From NCBI RefSeq assembly GCF_001677955.1, contig NZ_LELA01000031.1:1-64000 (forward strand): a DNA stretch of 64,000 bases, in the 5' to 3' direction. How positions within the stretch are numbered: the first letter of the stretch is position 1; each line of letters begins with the position of its first letter. This DNA comes from Chryseobacterium sp. BGARF1. GTDB lineage: Bacteria; Bacteroidota; Bacteroidia; Flavobacteriales; Weeksellaceae. A program made the translations under genes and the position numbers. The notes beneath the pieces are model-generated. The model made no database searches. It had not been told where the DNA came from and worked only from the letters and a program-made list of their open reading frames with translations. Below, piece after piece: positions 24,355 through 32,579 of the stretch.

Positions 24355-26943
24355 ATGGCAAAGGCGACGAAGAAAGAAACCCCGTTAATGACGCAGTACA
24401 ATACCATCAAGGCGAGATATCCTGATGCACTTTTACTTTTCAGAGTGGGAGATTTCTACGAAACTTTTGGGCAGGATGCCGTTCGAACATCTCAGATTTT
24501 GGGTATTGTTCTTACGAAAAGAGCCAACGGAGAAGGTCATATCGAATTGGCTGGCTTTCCGCACCATTCGGTAGATTCTTATTTGCCAAAATTGGTAAGA
24601 GCGGGAATTCGTGTGGCGATTTGCGACCAATTGGAAGATCCAAAAACCGTCAAAGGAATTGTAAAACGTGGCGTAACGGAATTGGTGACACCCGGAGTTA
24701 CGTTCAACGATCAGGTTCTTAGTTCAAAAAAGAATAATTTTCTGCTTTCGCTTCACAAGGAAAAAGAAAAATACGGAATTGCTTTGGTTGATGTTTCCAC
24801 CGGAGAGTTTTTGGTGAGTGAAGGGAATTTAGATAAAATCTTACACATCATCAATACATTCGATCCGAGTGAAATTATTTATCAGCGAAGTGTACAGATC
24901 CCGGATCAGCTGAAAAACAGGAATGTTTTTAAATTGGAAGATTGGGCGTATCAGTATAATTTTGCCTACGAAAAATTAACAAATCAGTTTAAAACCAATT
25001 CGTTAAAAGGTTTTGGAGTAGAGGGGCTTCCCCTGTCAATTACTGCAGCAGGAGCTATTTTCGCTTATCTCGTTGAAGATACGCATCATAAATTATTGGC
25101 GCACATCACCAAAATTCAGATTATTCCGCAGGAAGATTATCTGATGATGGACCATTTTACGCTGAGAAATCTCGAGATCGTTTATCCAAGCAACCCGAAA
25201 GGAAAATCTCTTTTGGATATTATTGATAAAACTTCCACACCAATGGGCGGAAGATTACTGAGAAGAAGAATTATTCTTCCTTTAAAATCTGTCGAAGAAA
25301 TTGGAAGGCGACTTTCTCTGATTGATTTTTTAAACGAAAACGATCAATTAAAATATGAAATTTCCCAATTATTGCGTGCTATTTCAGATTTAGACCGATT
25401 AATGGGAAAACTGGCAGCAGAAAAAATTTCACCTAAAGAATTGGGTTATCTGCGTCAAAGTTTGATCAATATTCAGAAAATTAAAGGATTACTTCATCCT
25501 CATGCTGATATTTTAGCTTGGCTGGAACCATTAAATTCATTAGACGAATTGATCGAATTGCTTGAAAATCATTTGAATGAAGAGCTTCCGGTCAATCTTG
25601 CGAAAGGAAATGTCATCAAACAAAATATTTCTGAAGAGCTTGATCATTTGAGAGGTCTGCAAAATAAAGGCCGTGGTTTTCTTGATGAAATGTGTCAGCG
25701 TGAAGTAGAACGTACTGGCATTACCAGTCTGAAAATTGATTTTAATAATGTTTTCGGGTATTTTATTGAAGTAAGAAATACACATAAAGATAAAGTTCCA
25801 GGTGATTGGATCAGAAAACAAACGCTTGTAAATGCGGAAAGATACATTACTGAAGAACTGAAAGAATACGAAAGCCAGATCTTAGGTGCTGAAGAAAAGA
25901 TCAGCGTTCTTGAAAATCAACTGTACCGAAAAGTCTGTTCAGACACGATGATCTACATCGACAGAATTCAGGAAAACTCAAACATTATTGCACAACTTGA
26001 TGTTGCAGTAGGTTTCTCTGAACTGGCAGTTTCTGAAAGTTACACAAAACCTGTTTTGAATGATGGTTTTGGTATCGATTTAAAAGAGGCGAGACATCCT
26101 ATTATCGAAAATGCACTTCCTTTAGGTGAAAAATATATTCCAAACGACATCTTTTTAGATAAAGATTCTCAACAGATCATTATGGTTACCGGACCCAACA
26201 TGGCAGGTAAATCGGCAATTTTGCGACAGACTGCAATTGTTTGTTTAATGGCACAGATCGGTAGTTTTGTTCCTGCTAAGCATGCAGAGATTGGGCTTTT
26301 AGATAAAATTTTTACCAGAGTAGGGGCGAGCGACAATATTTCGGCTGGTGAATCTACTTTTATGGTGGAGATGAATGAAGCAGCGAATATTCTGAATAAT
26401 ATTTCTGAAAGAAGCTTGATCTTATTAGACGAAATCGGTCGTGGTACATCAACGTACGATGGGGTTTCTATCGCTTGGGCGATCGCGGAATATCTTCATC
26501 AACATCCGACTCAGGCTAAAACATTGTTTGCAACGCATTATCACGAGCTGAATGAAATGACCGTGAATTTTGAGCGTGTGAAAAACTTCCATGTTTCTAT
26601 TCAGGAGAATAAAGGGAATATCATTTTCCTGAGAAAATTAGTTCCTGGCGGAAGTGAGCATAGTTTTGGTATTCACGTGGCAAAGTTAGCAGGGATGCCT
26701 GCAAAAGTGGTCAACAGAGCCAATGAGATTCTAAAAACTCTGGAAGCAAGCCGTTCTCAAAGCGGTTCTTCTGAAAGTATTAAAAAAGTAACTGATGAGC
26801 ATATGCAGCTTTCTTTCTTTCAGTTAGATGATCCTGTTTTAGAAAATATCAGAGAAGAACTTACGAAAATTGACATCAATACTTTAACGCCAATTGAAGC
26901 TTTAATGAAGCTGAATTCGATTAAAAAGATGATTGGAAAATAA
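24355..26943 (+). CDS. mutS: DNA mismatch repair protein MutS
   Basis: Mismatch-recognising ATPase; works as a dimer with MutL. The mismatch-binding Phe-x-Glu is Phe34-Tyr-Glu36 in GDFYETFG. Walker A is GPNMAGKSAILRQ (about residues 616-628), and the ABC signature and Walker B are LLDEIGRGTSTYDG. The five-domain length, 862 residues, is normal. The gene stands alone, with no MutL nearby. Confidence 0.97.
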   Translation: MAKATKKETPLMTQYNTIKARYPDALLLFRVGDFYETFGQDAVRTSQILGIVLTKRANGEGHIELAGFPHHSVDSYLPKLVRAGIRVAICDQLEDPKTVKGIVKRGVTELVTPGVTFNDQVLSSKKNNFLLSLHKEKEKYGIALVDVSTGEFLVSEGNLDKILHIINTFDPSEIIYQRSVQIPDQLKNRNVFKLEDWAYQYNFAYEKLTNQFKTNSLKGFGVEGLPLSITAAGAIFAYLVEDTHHKLLAHITKIQIIPQEDYLMMDHFTLRNLEIVYPSNPKGKSLLDIIDKTSTPMGGRLLRRRIILPLKSVEEIGRRLSLIDFLNENDQLKYEISQLLRAISDLDRLMGKLAAEKISPKELGYLRQSLINIQKIKGLLHPHADILAWLEPLNSLDELIELLENHLNEELPVNLAKGNVIKQNISEELDHLRGLQNKGRGFLDEMCQREVERTGITSLKIDFNNVFGYFIEVRNTHKDKVPGDWIRKQTLVNAERYITEELKEYESQILGAEEKISVLENQLYRKVCSDTMIYIDRIQENSNIIAQLDVAVGFSELAVSESYTKPVLNDGFGIDLKEARHPIIENALPLGEKYIPNDIFLDKDSQQIIMVTGPNMAGKSAILRQTAIVCLMAQIGSFVPAKHAEIGLLDKIFTRVGASDNISAGESTFMVEMNEAANILNNISERSLILLDEIGRGTSTYDGVSIAWAIAEYLHQHPTQAKTLFATHYHELNEMTVNFERVKNFHVSIQENKGNIIFLRKLVPGGSEHSFGIHVAKLAGMPAKVVNRANEILKTLEASRSQSGSSESIKKVTDEHMQLSFFQLDDPVLENIREELTKIDINTLTPIEALMKLNSIKKMIGK

Positions 26944-26965
26944 TTTTTGCCTTTTTATCAAATAA

Positions 26966-27406
26966 TTATTTGAAATTTATAGTAATAGGAATTTGAAGTT
27001 TAGTTCTTACAAAATTTCCATTATGTTTTGCGGGAATCCATTTACCTTTGATGCGTTTTATGGCTTTTTCTACAGAATGATTAAAGCTTTTGTTTGATCC
27101 TATAACCTGAGTTTCTGCAATATTTCCATCCCTTTCTACGGTAAAATTCAGGATTGCTTTAAGAATATTTTCATTCTTTTTGATTTTTACTGAGTCTAAT
27201 ATGATAGCATCCTCAATCTTCTTGGTGAAAGCTTCTGTGCCATTAGGAAAATAGGCTTCATGATTGGGATAATCAGGACATACTGTAGCTACATCAACAA
27301 TCTCTATTGCTTTCGGCATTGATGGCGTTGCGGAAGGGATTGGAATATTCTGTCCAAAAACAATCCCATTAAAGATCATTATGATAACTAAAGTAAGATT
27401 TTTCAT
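26966..27406 (-). CDS. Secreted TonB C-terminal-domain mini-protein (first of five)
   Basis: A 146-residue exported protein: signal peptide (residues 1-18, ending VFGQ) followed directly by a TonB C-terminal-like domain. The diagnostic blocks are FPNGTEAF (about residue 54), a central VERDGNIAETQVIGSNKS, and KGKWIPAKHNG near the C-terminus, ending on a beta strand. The membrane anchor and proline-rich linker of true TonB are missing, so it should be soluble in the periplasm. It is one of five paralogues between 26966 and 32565. Function is unknown. Confidence 0.8.
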   Translation of the reverse strand: MKNLTLVIIMIFNGIVFGQNIPIPSATPSMPKAIEIVDVATVCPDYPNHEAYFPNGTEAFTKKIEDAIILDSVKIKKNENILKAILNFTVERDGNIAETQVIGSNKSFNHSVEKAIKRIKGKWIPAKHNGNFVRTKLQIPITINFK

Positions 27407-27483
27407 CGTTAAATTTCTTCAAAAATAAAAAAATCGATGTCAATTTCTGACACCGATTGAAATTAAAAAAAATAAAATTATCT

Positions 27484-27945
27484 TTAATTAAACTTTTTAC
27501 TCACCAAAGGAAAAAAGAATATATAGCGTGTCGCTTCACCGTTCAATTTTGCAGGTTTCCAACGGACAAAGATCTTTCTCAATCCTTGTTCTGCAGCTTC
27601 TGCATGTTTTTTGTTTTTTGAAACGGCAGTAATGTTTCGTACATATCCGTTTTTTTCAACAATAAAGTAGAGTCTTGTATCTAATTTTTCGTTTTTCTTA
27701 AGGTCTAAAGTTTCAATGTTCTCGAAGTATTTTCTTTTAAAAGCATCCATTCCTCCCGGAAATTCAGGGATGGTATCTGCTTTTGTAACGACCTGTTTAA
27801 GGTCTAATCTATTTTTAATAACTTCATAATCTGGCAAACCAGAAACATCAGCAATGGTAGTCTGAACAGTTTTTTTTTCTTCTGTATTTTGTGCAAAAAC
27901 AAGAGAGGAAAAACCAAGAACCATCAAAAAAAACGCTTTTTTCAT
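27484..27945 (-). CDS. Secreted TonB C-terminal-domain mini-protein (second of five)
   Basis: A 153-residue paralogue of the neighbours. Signal peptide at residues 1-18 (VFAQ), then a 40-residue lead-in, PEFPGGMDAFKRKY (about residue 62), a central VEKNGYVRNITAVSKNK strand-turn-strand, and VRWKPAKLNG near the C-terminus. It is the most divergent at the extreme C-terminus (SKKFN). Same strand as its neighbours, separated by 77 and 63 bases. Soluble periplasmic location is inferred. Confidence 0.8.
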   Translation of the reverse strand: MKKAFFLMVLGFSSLVFAQNTEEKKTVQTTIADVSGLPDYEVIKNRLDLKQVVTKADTIPEFPGGMDAFKRKYFENIETLDLKKNEKLDTRLYFIVEKNGYVRNITAVSKNKKHAEAAEQGLRKIFVRWKPAKLNGEATRYIFFFPLVSKKFN

Positions 27946-28008
27946 TTAAATTTAATAATAGTTTTGAGTATTATCGTCAAAGATAAGTATATTAAATGGG
28001 TATCAAAA

Positions 28009-28428
28009 TTAATTGAAGTTTAAGGTAAGCGGGACCTTAAAACGGTACCTTACTTTTTGTCCGTTAATTGTAGCGGGAGACCATTTACCTTTAATTTTAG
28101 AAACCGCTCGAATAGCTTCGTTATTAAAACTTTCATTAGTTCCACTTGCCGTAATTCCTGTAAGAGTACCATCTCTTTCAATGACAAACATGAGTTCGCA
28201 TTTTTCAATGCTCTTGCTTATTACATTTTTAACTTTTAATTTCTTAAGTAGCTTTCGTCTGAACGCGTTAATGCCTTCTGAAAATTCAGCAGGTTTTTCA
28301 ACATCATTAAAAATTTCAGATCTGTTTTTTTTCAAATCTAATTCCTGCAGCTCGGTGGTTCCTGCAATTTCTTGAGCTTGTGTGAAATAGCCAAATAGTA
28401 ATGCGGATATTATAATTATTTTTCTCAT
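28009..28428 (-). CDS. Secreted TonB C-terminal-domain mini-protein (third of five)
   Basis: A 139-residue paralogue with signal peptide (residues 1-18, ending TQAQ), AEFSEGINAFRRKLL (about residue 47), central VIERDGTLTGITASGTNES, and KGKWSPATINGQKVRYRF. It is closest to the first and fourth/fifth copies in the last 40 residues. It is the promoter-proximal gene of a three-gene run (28428 to 26966) and is divergent from the thioredoxin-fold gene at 28535. Confidence 0.8.
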   Translation of the reverse strand: MRKIIIISALLFGYFTQAQEIAGTTELQELDLKKNRSEIFNDVEKPAEFSEGINAFRRKLLKKLKVKNVISKSIEKCELMFVIERDGTLTGITASGTNESFNNEAIRAVSKIKGKWSPATINGQKVRYRFKVPLTLNFN

Positions 28429-28534
28429 CGTTTAATTTTAGCAAAAATAAGACTCTCAAACTAAATGGTATTTAATTAACAAAATTTAACAAGTCTGATT
28501 TATTGGTTTACAAATTCATTCGTTAATTTTGATT

Positions 28535-29032
28535 ATGAAGAAAATTTTGAGTTTAACTGCACTGATTTTCAGTATGTCTTTTTGTTTTTCACAGGAGCAA
28601 ATTATTGTAAATGACGTTCCGATGATTAAATATGAAGTGCTTGAAAAGAAAATTCAGGAAGAAAAAGAGGTTCTGCTGGTTCTTAATTTCTGGTCTACCA
28701 CTTGTGCTCCTTGTGTAAAAGAACTTCCGGATTTTATGGAGGTTAATGAGAAATATAAAGACAATCCTAAATTTAAAATGCTTTTGGTGTCTTTAGACCG
28801 TCCGAAAGACAAAGACCGTGTTGTTCAATTTATTAAAAACAAGAAACTTACCGCAGAAGTTATTCTCCTTGATGACATTAAACGAATGAATACCTGGATT
28901 CCCCGATTTGAAAAAAACTGGGACGGAAATATTCCGGTAACCATTATTTATAAAAACTCAGAAAAAGTACATTTTAATGACGGGGAAATGACAAAAACTG
29001 AACTGGAAAACTTAATCACAAAAAATCTATAA
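28535..29032 (+). CDS. TlpA-like thioredoxin-fold exported protein
   Basis: A 165-residue periplasmic thiol-disulphide protein. The signal peptide ends at about residue 20 (CFSQ); the active site is TTCAPCVKELPDF, a Cys-Ala-Pro-Cys pair typical of TlpA/ResA. I chose ATG at 28535; a TTG two codons earlier is possible. It is followed after two bases by another thioredoxin-fold gene, so the two act together, probably in cytochrome or envelope thiol maintenance. No ccm genes are visible. Confidence 0.88.
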   Translation: MKKILSLTALIFSMSFCFSQEQIIVNDVPMIKYEVLEKKIQEEKEVLLVLNFWSTTCAPCVKELPDFMEVNEKYKDNPKFKMLLVSLDRPKDKDRVVQFIKNKKLTAEVILLDDIKRMNTWIPRFEKNWDGNIPVTIIYKNSEKVHFNDGEMTKTELENLITKNL

Positions 29033-29034
29033 AC

Positions 29035-29688
29035 ATGAAAAATATTAAAACATTAGTTGCTGCAGCGATAATAGGCCTAAGCTTACTAAACTTTACAACA
29101 TTCAATAAAAACAATGAAGAACCAAAGCAAAAAGTAAGTTCTTCAAAAGGCTATGAAGTGGGTGATACAGCTGCCGATTTTAAGCTTAAAAATATCGACG
29201 GGAAAATGGTGTCGTTGAGCGATTTTAAAATGGCAAAAGGTTTCATCGTAGTTTTTACCTGTAATCATTGTCCGTACGCAAAAAAATATGAAGACAGAAT
29301 CGTTGCGCTTGATAAAAAATATAAAGAAGCCGGTTATCCCGTGATTGCGATTAACCCAAATGACCCGAATGTGCAGCCGGAAGACGGTTTTCAACAGATG
29401 ATTACCAGAGCCAAAGAAAAAGGCTTTACGTTTCCGTATTTAGTGGATGAAGGCCAAAAAGTTTATCCTCAATATGGTGCCACAAAAACGCCACATGTTT
29501 TTATTCTTCAGAAAGAAGGTGCAAAAAATATCGTAAAATATATTGGAGCCATCGATAATAATTATGATGACCCGAACGACGTTTCAGAACGATATGTAGA
29601 AGATGCAATGGATGCTTTATTGAGCGGAAAACCAGTTGCAAACGCCAAAACAGTAGCGATAGGCTGTACAATAAAAGTGAAAAAATAA
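29035..29688 (+). CDS. Exported thioredoxin/peroxiredoxin-fold protein
   Basis: A 217-residue protein with an N-terminal signal or anchor helix (residues 5-22), then the fold of the AhpC/TSA-redoxin group: GDTAADFKLKNIDG is the typical opening, and the active-site pair is FTCNHCPYAKKY (Cys-Asn-His-Cys). The PHVFILQ cis-proline region follows. It may hold two further Cys at the end (IGCTI). It is two bases downstream of the TlpA-like gene and ends before a strong terminator. Confidence 0.87.
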   Translation: MKNIKTLVAAAIIGLSLLNFTTFNKNNEEPKQKVSSSKGYEVGDTAADFKLKNIDGKMVSLSDFKMAKGFIVVFTCNHCPYAKKYEDRIVALDKKYKEAGYPVIAINPNDPNVQPEDGFQQMITRAKEKGFTFPYLVDEGQKVYPQYGATKTPHVFILQKEGAKNIVKYIGAIDNNYDDPNDVSERYVEDAMDALLSGKPVANAKTVAIGCTIKVKK

Positions 29689-29717
29689 TTTTATTTTTAA
29701 AATTAAATTGAGATATT

Positions 29718-29747
29718 GGGCAGGCTTTTAGTCTGCTCTTTTTTTAT
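29718..29747 (+). terminator. Intrinsic terminator after the thioredoxin pair
   Basis: Six-base stem (29718-29723 with 29733-29738, one wobble) followed by eight or more T, 30 bases past the stop. Confidence 0.75.
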
Positions 29748-29769
29748 AAAGCCTTAGCCCAAATTAATC

Positions 29770-30159
29770 ATGATGAAATTTAAATTTAGCCCGAAATATT
29801 TCCTTTTAACCATCCTTATTTTTCTTGTTGAGGTTTTAATTGCAACTATTTTAAAAGATAATTTCTTTATCAGAGCTTACCTGGGAGATGTGATTGTGGT
29901 GATGCTGCTGTATACTTTTGTGAAAAGCTTTGTCATCATCAACCAAACAAAATTAATCATCGGGATTTTTCTTTTTTCGTGTCTGGTTGAGTTTGCTCAA
30001 TTTTTCCATGTAGCAGCCAAATTAGGCTTCCAACCGGGAAGCCTGATGTATATTGTTATCGGAAATTCTTTCTCGTGGATTGATATTTTGTGTTATGGAG
30101 TTGGTTGCGTAATTTTATATATTTTCACAAAATTCAAATCAAAAAATGAAGACCATTAG
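29770..30159 (+). CDS. DUF2809 membrane protein
   Basis: A 129-residue inner-membrane protein with four hydrophobic helices (about residues 9-27, 35-52, 58-77 and 95-122). The DUF2809 hallmarks are LGDVIVVMLLY and the later SWIDILCYGVGC. Function is unknown. The first two codons are both ATG. It overlaps the convergent TonB-like mini-protein gene by four bases; the two stop codons interlock. Confidence 0.83.
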   Translation: MMKFKFSPKYFLLTILIFLVEVLIATILKDNFFIRAYLGDVIVVMLLYTFVKSFVIINQTKLIIGIFLFSCLVEFAQFFHVAAKLGFQPGSLMYIVIGNSFSWIDILCYGVGCVILYIFTKFKSKNEDH

Positions 30160-30575
30160 TCTAAATTGAACTGAAGAGGTTGTCGCATACGCATTTTTAC
30201 TTTCTTGCCATTTTGTTCGCCGGGAACCCACTTTGTTTTTATTTTGTTGAGTGCATTTAGAAACTCTGTTTTTACGGCTTCATGGTCATAAGATTCCATT
30301 CTCAAATTAATCATATTTCCTTCTTTATCAATATCAAAAACGGCAATTGCTCTTGCTTTTGCAATGTTCTGCTTTGCTAATCGGGAAGTGTTGAAATTAT
30401 TGATAATTTGTTTCATAAATGCAGCGTGCCCTCCTGGAAATTCCGGAATTTTGTCTGAAGATATTTTTCCATAATCAGAGCCTGCTTTTACATCAGGATA
30501 TTGTATCGAATCTTTTTGAGCATCGATAGAGATTATGCAAAATAAAATCAGTAGAAAAGCTAAATATTTTTTCAT
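30156..30575 (-). CDS. Secreted TonB C-terminal-domain mini-protein (fourth of five)
   Basis: A 139-residue paralogue: signal peptide 1-19 (ISIDAQ), PEFPGGHAAFMKQI (about residue 45), a central FDIDKEGNMINLRMES and KTKWVPGEQNGKKVKMRMR. It is the last gene of a tight operon (BaiN flavoprotein, mini-protein, DUF2306, YARHG, this one), six bases after the YARHG gene. Its stop codon overlaps that of the convergent DUF2809 gene. Confidence 0.8.
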   Translation of the reverse strand: MKKYLAFLLILFCIISIDAQKDSIQYPDVKAGSDYGKISSDKIPEFPGGHAAFMKQIINNFNTSRLAKQNIAKARAIAVFDIDKEGNMINLRMESYDHEAVKTEFLNALNKIKTKWVPGEQNGKKVKMRMRQPLQFNLD

Positions 30576-30581
30576 GATTAT

Positions 30582-31502
30582 TTATCTTCCAAAAGAATCG
30601 TACTTATCTTCAGCATACTTGATGAAACGGTTCAGCAAAGCCACATTGTCTTTTTCCATGGGTGAAAGTTCGCTGTCAACGTTATTAGAAACAGGGATGT
30701 ACCAATCGGTTTGCTCAAAGAAGTTTCTGTACGTTTGTTTTTTAAAGGAATATCCGTGTCTTGCAAAAACTGCATTCTTGATGATTTCCATATCGAGTTT
30801 TCTTAGATTTTTCAAGTCTTTTTCTGTCAGTTTTTGTTTAGATGCATTGATTTTAAAAACGGCATCAGAAGCAATCCTGTTTTTTGAAGCTGTGTAAGTT
30901 TCTGTTTTTCCGGTTTCTTCGTCAGTGTATTTTTCTTTAAAATCTTTAGGGTTTTCCCAATCAATCAGGTCTGAATTTTCATCCAACATAAAATTCGGAT
31001 TGTAAACGAACTCTTTTTTGATAAGTTTTAAGTTTTTTAATGGGGCTTTTACGGCAGATTTATTAAAAGCGGTCCATTTTCCGGTGATGCTGTCGTTTTT
31101 TAGCTTAATTTCAAATCTTCCGTCGGTTTTATCATTTCCTGGCTCATCCAAAATAAAAGATTGAGAACCTTCATTGAAAACCCCACGAAATGGGCGCTGA
31201 GTTCCATTCACAATACTTTGTCCGTACACAGAATCCTGAGTAATTCGGTTGATTTTTAAGGAAAGCCTTTTATAATCTGTTCCTTCGTAATATTCTTTGG
31301 TTTCATTATCATAAAGCTCTCCTTTGCCTGCAAATTCTCCGGTATAAATTCCATAGTATTCTTTATGAACTTCTGGGATTACCACAGAATCTTTTTTTGC
31401 AGTTAAACTGTCTTTAGGTTTTTCTTCGGTTGTTGCTTCTTTTTTACAGCTCATTAAGCTGATGGTAAAGAGAGTGATTACAGTAAATTTTAAAATTTTC
31501 AT
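30582..31502 (-). CDS. YARHG-domain lipoprotein
   Basis: A 306-residue lipoprotein: signal and lipobox ISLMSC (Cys about residue 19). After an N-terminal beta-rich domain (about residues 45-180), the C-terminal YARHG domain occupies about residues 230-300, with FARHGYSFKK as the family signature and EQTDWYIP after it. YARHG domains are found on extracellular proteins of unknown role. It is five bases from the DUF2306 gene upstream and six bases before a TonB-like mini-protein gene. Confidence 0.87.
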   Translation of the reverse strand: MKILKFTVITLFTISLMSCKKEATTEEKPKDSLTAKKDSVVIPEVHKEYYGIYTGEFAGKGELYDNETKEYYEGTDYKRLSLKINRITQDSVYGQSIVNGTQRPFRGVFNEGSQSFILDEPGNDKTDGRFEIKLKNDSITGKWTAFNKSAVKAPLKNLKLIKKEFVYNPNFMLDENSDLIDWENPKDFKEKYTDEETGKTETYTASKNRIASDAVFKINASKQKLTEKDLKNLRKLDMEIIKNAVFARHGYSFKKQTYRNFFEQTDWYIPVSNNVDSELSPMEKDNVALLNRFIKYAEDKYDSFGR

Positions 31503-31507
31503 ATAAA

Positions 31508-32143
31508 TTAAATGTGCTTTTTTGTGATTAAATATTCAATTAATAAAATGTTTGGAATCCAGCCCAACCATGCAATGATTTGGTAAACATCCATCGGATT
31601 TGGGTGGAATAAATATACAATAATTACCTTCCACATTCTCAAAGTGATGGCAGAAATTGTAAGTGCGAAACTTCGCCACATCCATTGTTTGTGTTCTTTA
31701 AATTTTCTCTGTCGGGCTAATTGATAAGCCTTAAACGTAGTAAACCACCAAAGACAACCTAAAATGACAAAAGAAATTTTTGATAAAGATCCACCATTTG
31801 CAAAAATTCCCATGTAAATTCCAGAAGGTGCAGCGAATAGTAGAATCAAAAAAATATAAATTTTCCCAGTGTTTCTGTGAAAGTTTTTCAATAGAAAATC
31901 TTTTCTTAAAATGGCTAAAAAACCTGTCAATAAAACAAAAATGCTGGTGTAAACGTGAGTGTAGAAAAAGTAAAGATATTCCGGTCTTTCAACTACTTCC
32001 GTTTGCTTAATCATCAAAAAGCTCACGTTGGTGTCTAAAGGAATATACTCTAAAGTGATTTTCAGCATCAACCAAAAGAAATACCCAAATCCTATGATGA
32101 GAGGAATTTTTAAAAATATGGTGTTTCTTCTGCTTAAAGACAT
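31508..32143 (-). CDS. DUF2306 membrane protein
   Basis: A 211-residue polytopic membrane protein with about six hydrophobic segments. Histidines in or near helices (YFFYTHVYTSIF, about residue 58; EHKQWMWRSFALT, about residue 150) are conserved in DUF2306 and could coordinate haem or metal, but this is an inference. Function is unknown. The gene starts two bases after the stop of a TonB-like mini-protein gene, and the YARHG gene follows by five bases. Confidence 0.85.
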   Translation of the reverse strand: MSLSRRNTIFLKIPLIIGFGYFFWLMLKITLEYIPLDTNVSFLMIKQTEVVERPEYLYFFYTHVYTSIFVLLTGFLAILRKDFLLKNFHRNTGKIYIFLILLFAAPSGIYMGIFANGGSLSKISFVILGCLWWFTTFKAYQLARQRKFKEHKQWMWRSFALTISAITLRMWKVIIVYLFHPNPMDVYQIIAWLGWIPNILLIEYLITKKHI

Positions 32144-32145
32144 TG

Positions 32146-32565
32146 TTAATTATGGAAATTCATTGCAATAGGCAATCTAAACAAATATTTTACTGGCTGT
32201 CCGTTGAGCAAGGCGGGTTTCCATTTGGTTTTTGACATGGATTTTATACTACGCTCCATTTCCTTATTCATCGATTTATTTTCGCCTATTATTACAATGT
32301 CTGTAATTATTCCTTCCTCTGAAATTACAAATCGAGCTTCGGATTTTGCTAAACCATTCGCATTAATTTTACTGCTATTGAAGGTTTTTGAAAAATTATT
32401 TCTAAAAGCATTTATTCCTCCCGGATAGACTGGAAGTTCATCAGCATCTTGATATAAACTGTCTTTTTTTTCAAGTTCAAATGTTTTGTTAAGTGCTGAA
32501 GTGTGATTTTGAGAAAAGAAGATCCCAAAGCTTAAAAAGAGAGTAATGATTAATGTTTTTTTCAT
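32146..32565 (-). CDS. Secreted TonB C-terminal-domain mini-protein (fifth of five)
   Basis: A 139-residue paralogue: signal peptide 1-18 (IFFSQ), LPVYPGGINAFRNNF (about residue 45), a central VISEEGIITDIVIIGENKS and KTKWKPALLNGQPVKYLF. It begins 14 bases after the BaiN-type flavoprotein gene and is followed after two bases by DUF2306, so it belongs to that operon. It is closest to the third copy in the last 40 residues. Confidence 0.8.
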   Translation of the reverse strand: MKKTLIITLFLSFGIFFSQNHTSALNKTFELEKKDSLYQDADELPVYPGGINAFRNNFSKTFNSSKINANGLAKSEARFVISEEGIITDIVIIGENKSMNKEMERSIKSMSKTKWKPALLNGQPVKYLFRLPIAMNFHN

Positions 32566-32579
32566 ATTGCTTTTTTGTG

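Noticed and set aside
28524-28531. TAATTTTG looks like a -7 box next to the start codon at 28535
   Set aside because: The transcript would begin at or after the ATG. A leaderless mRNA is possible but nothing else supports it.
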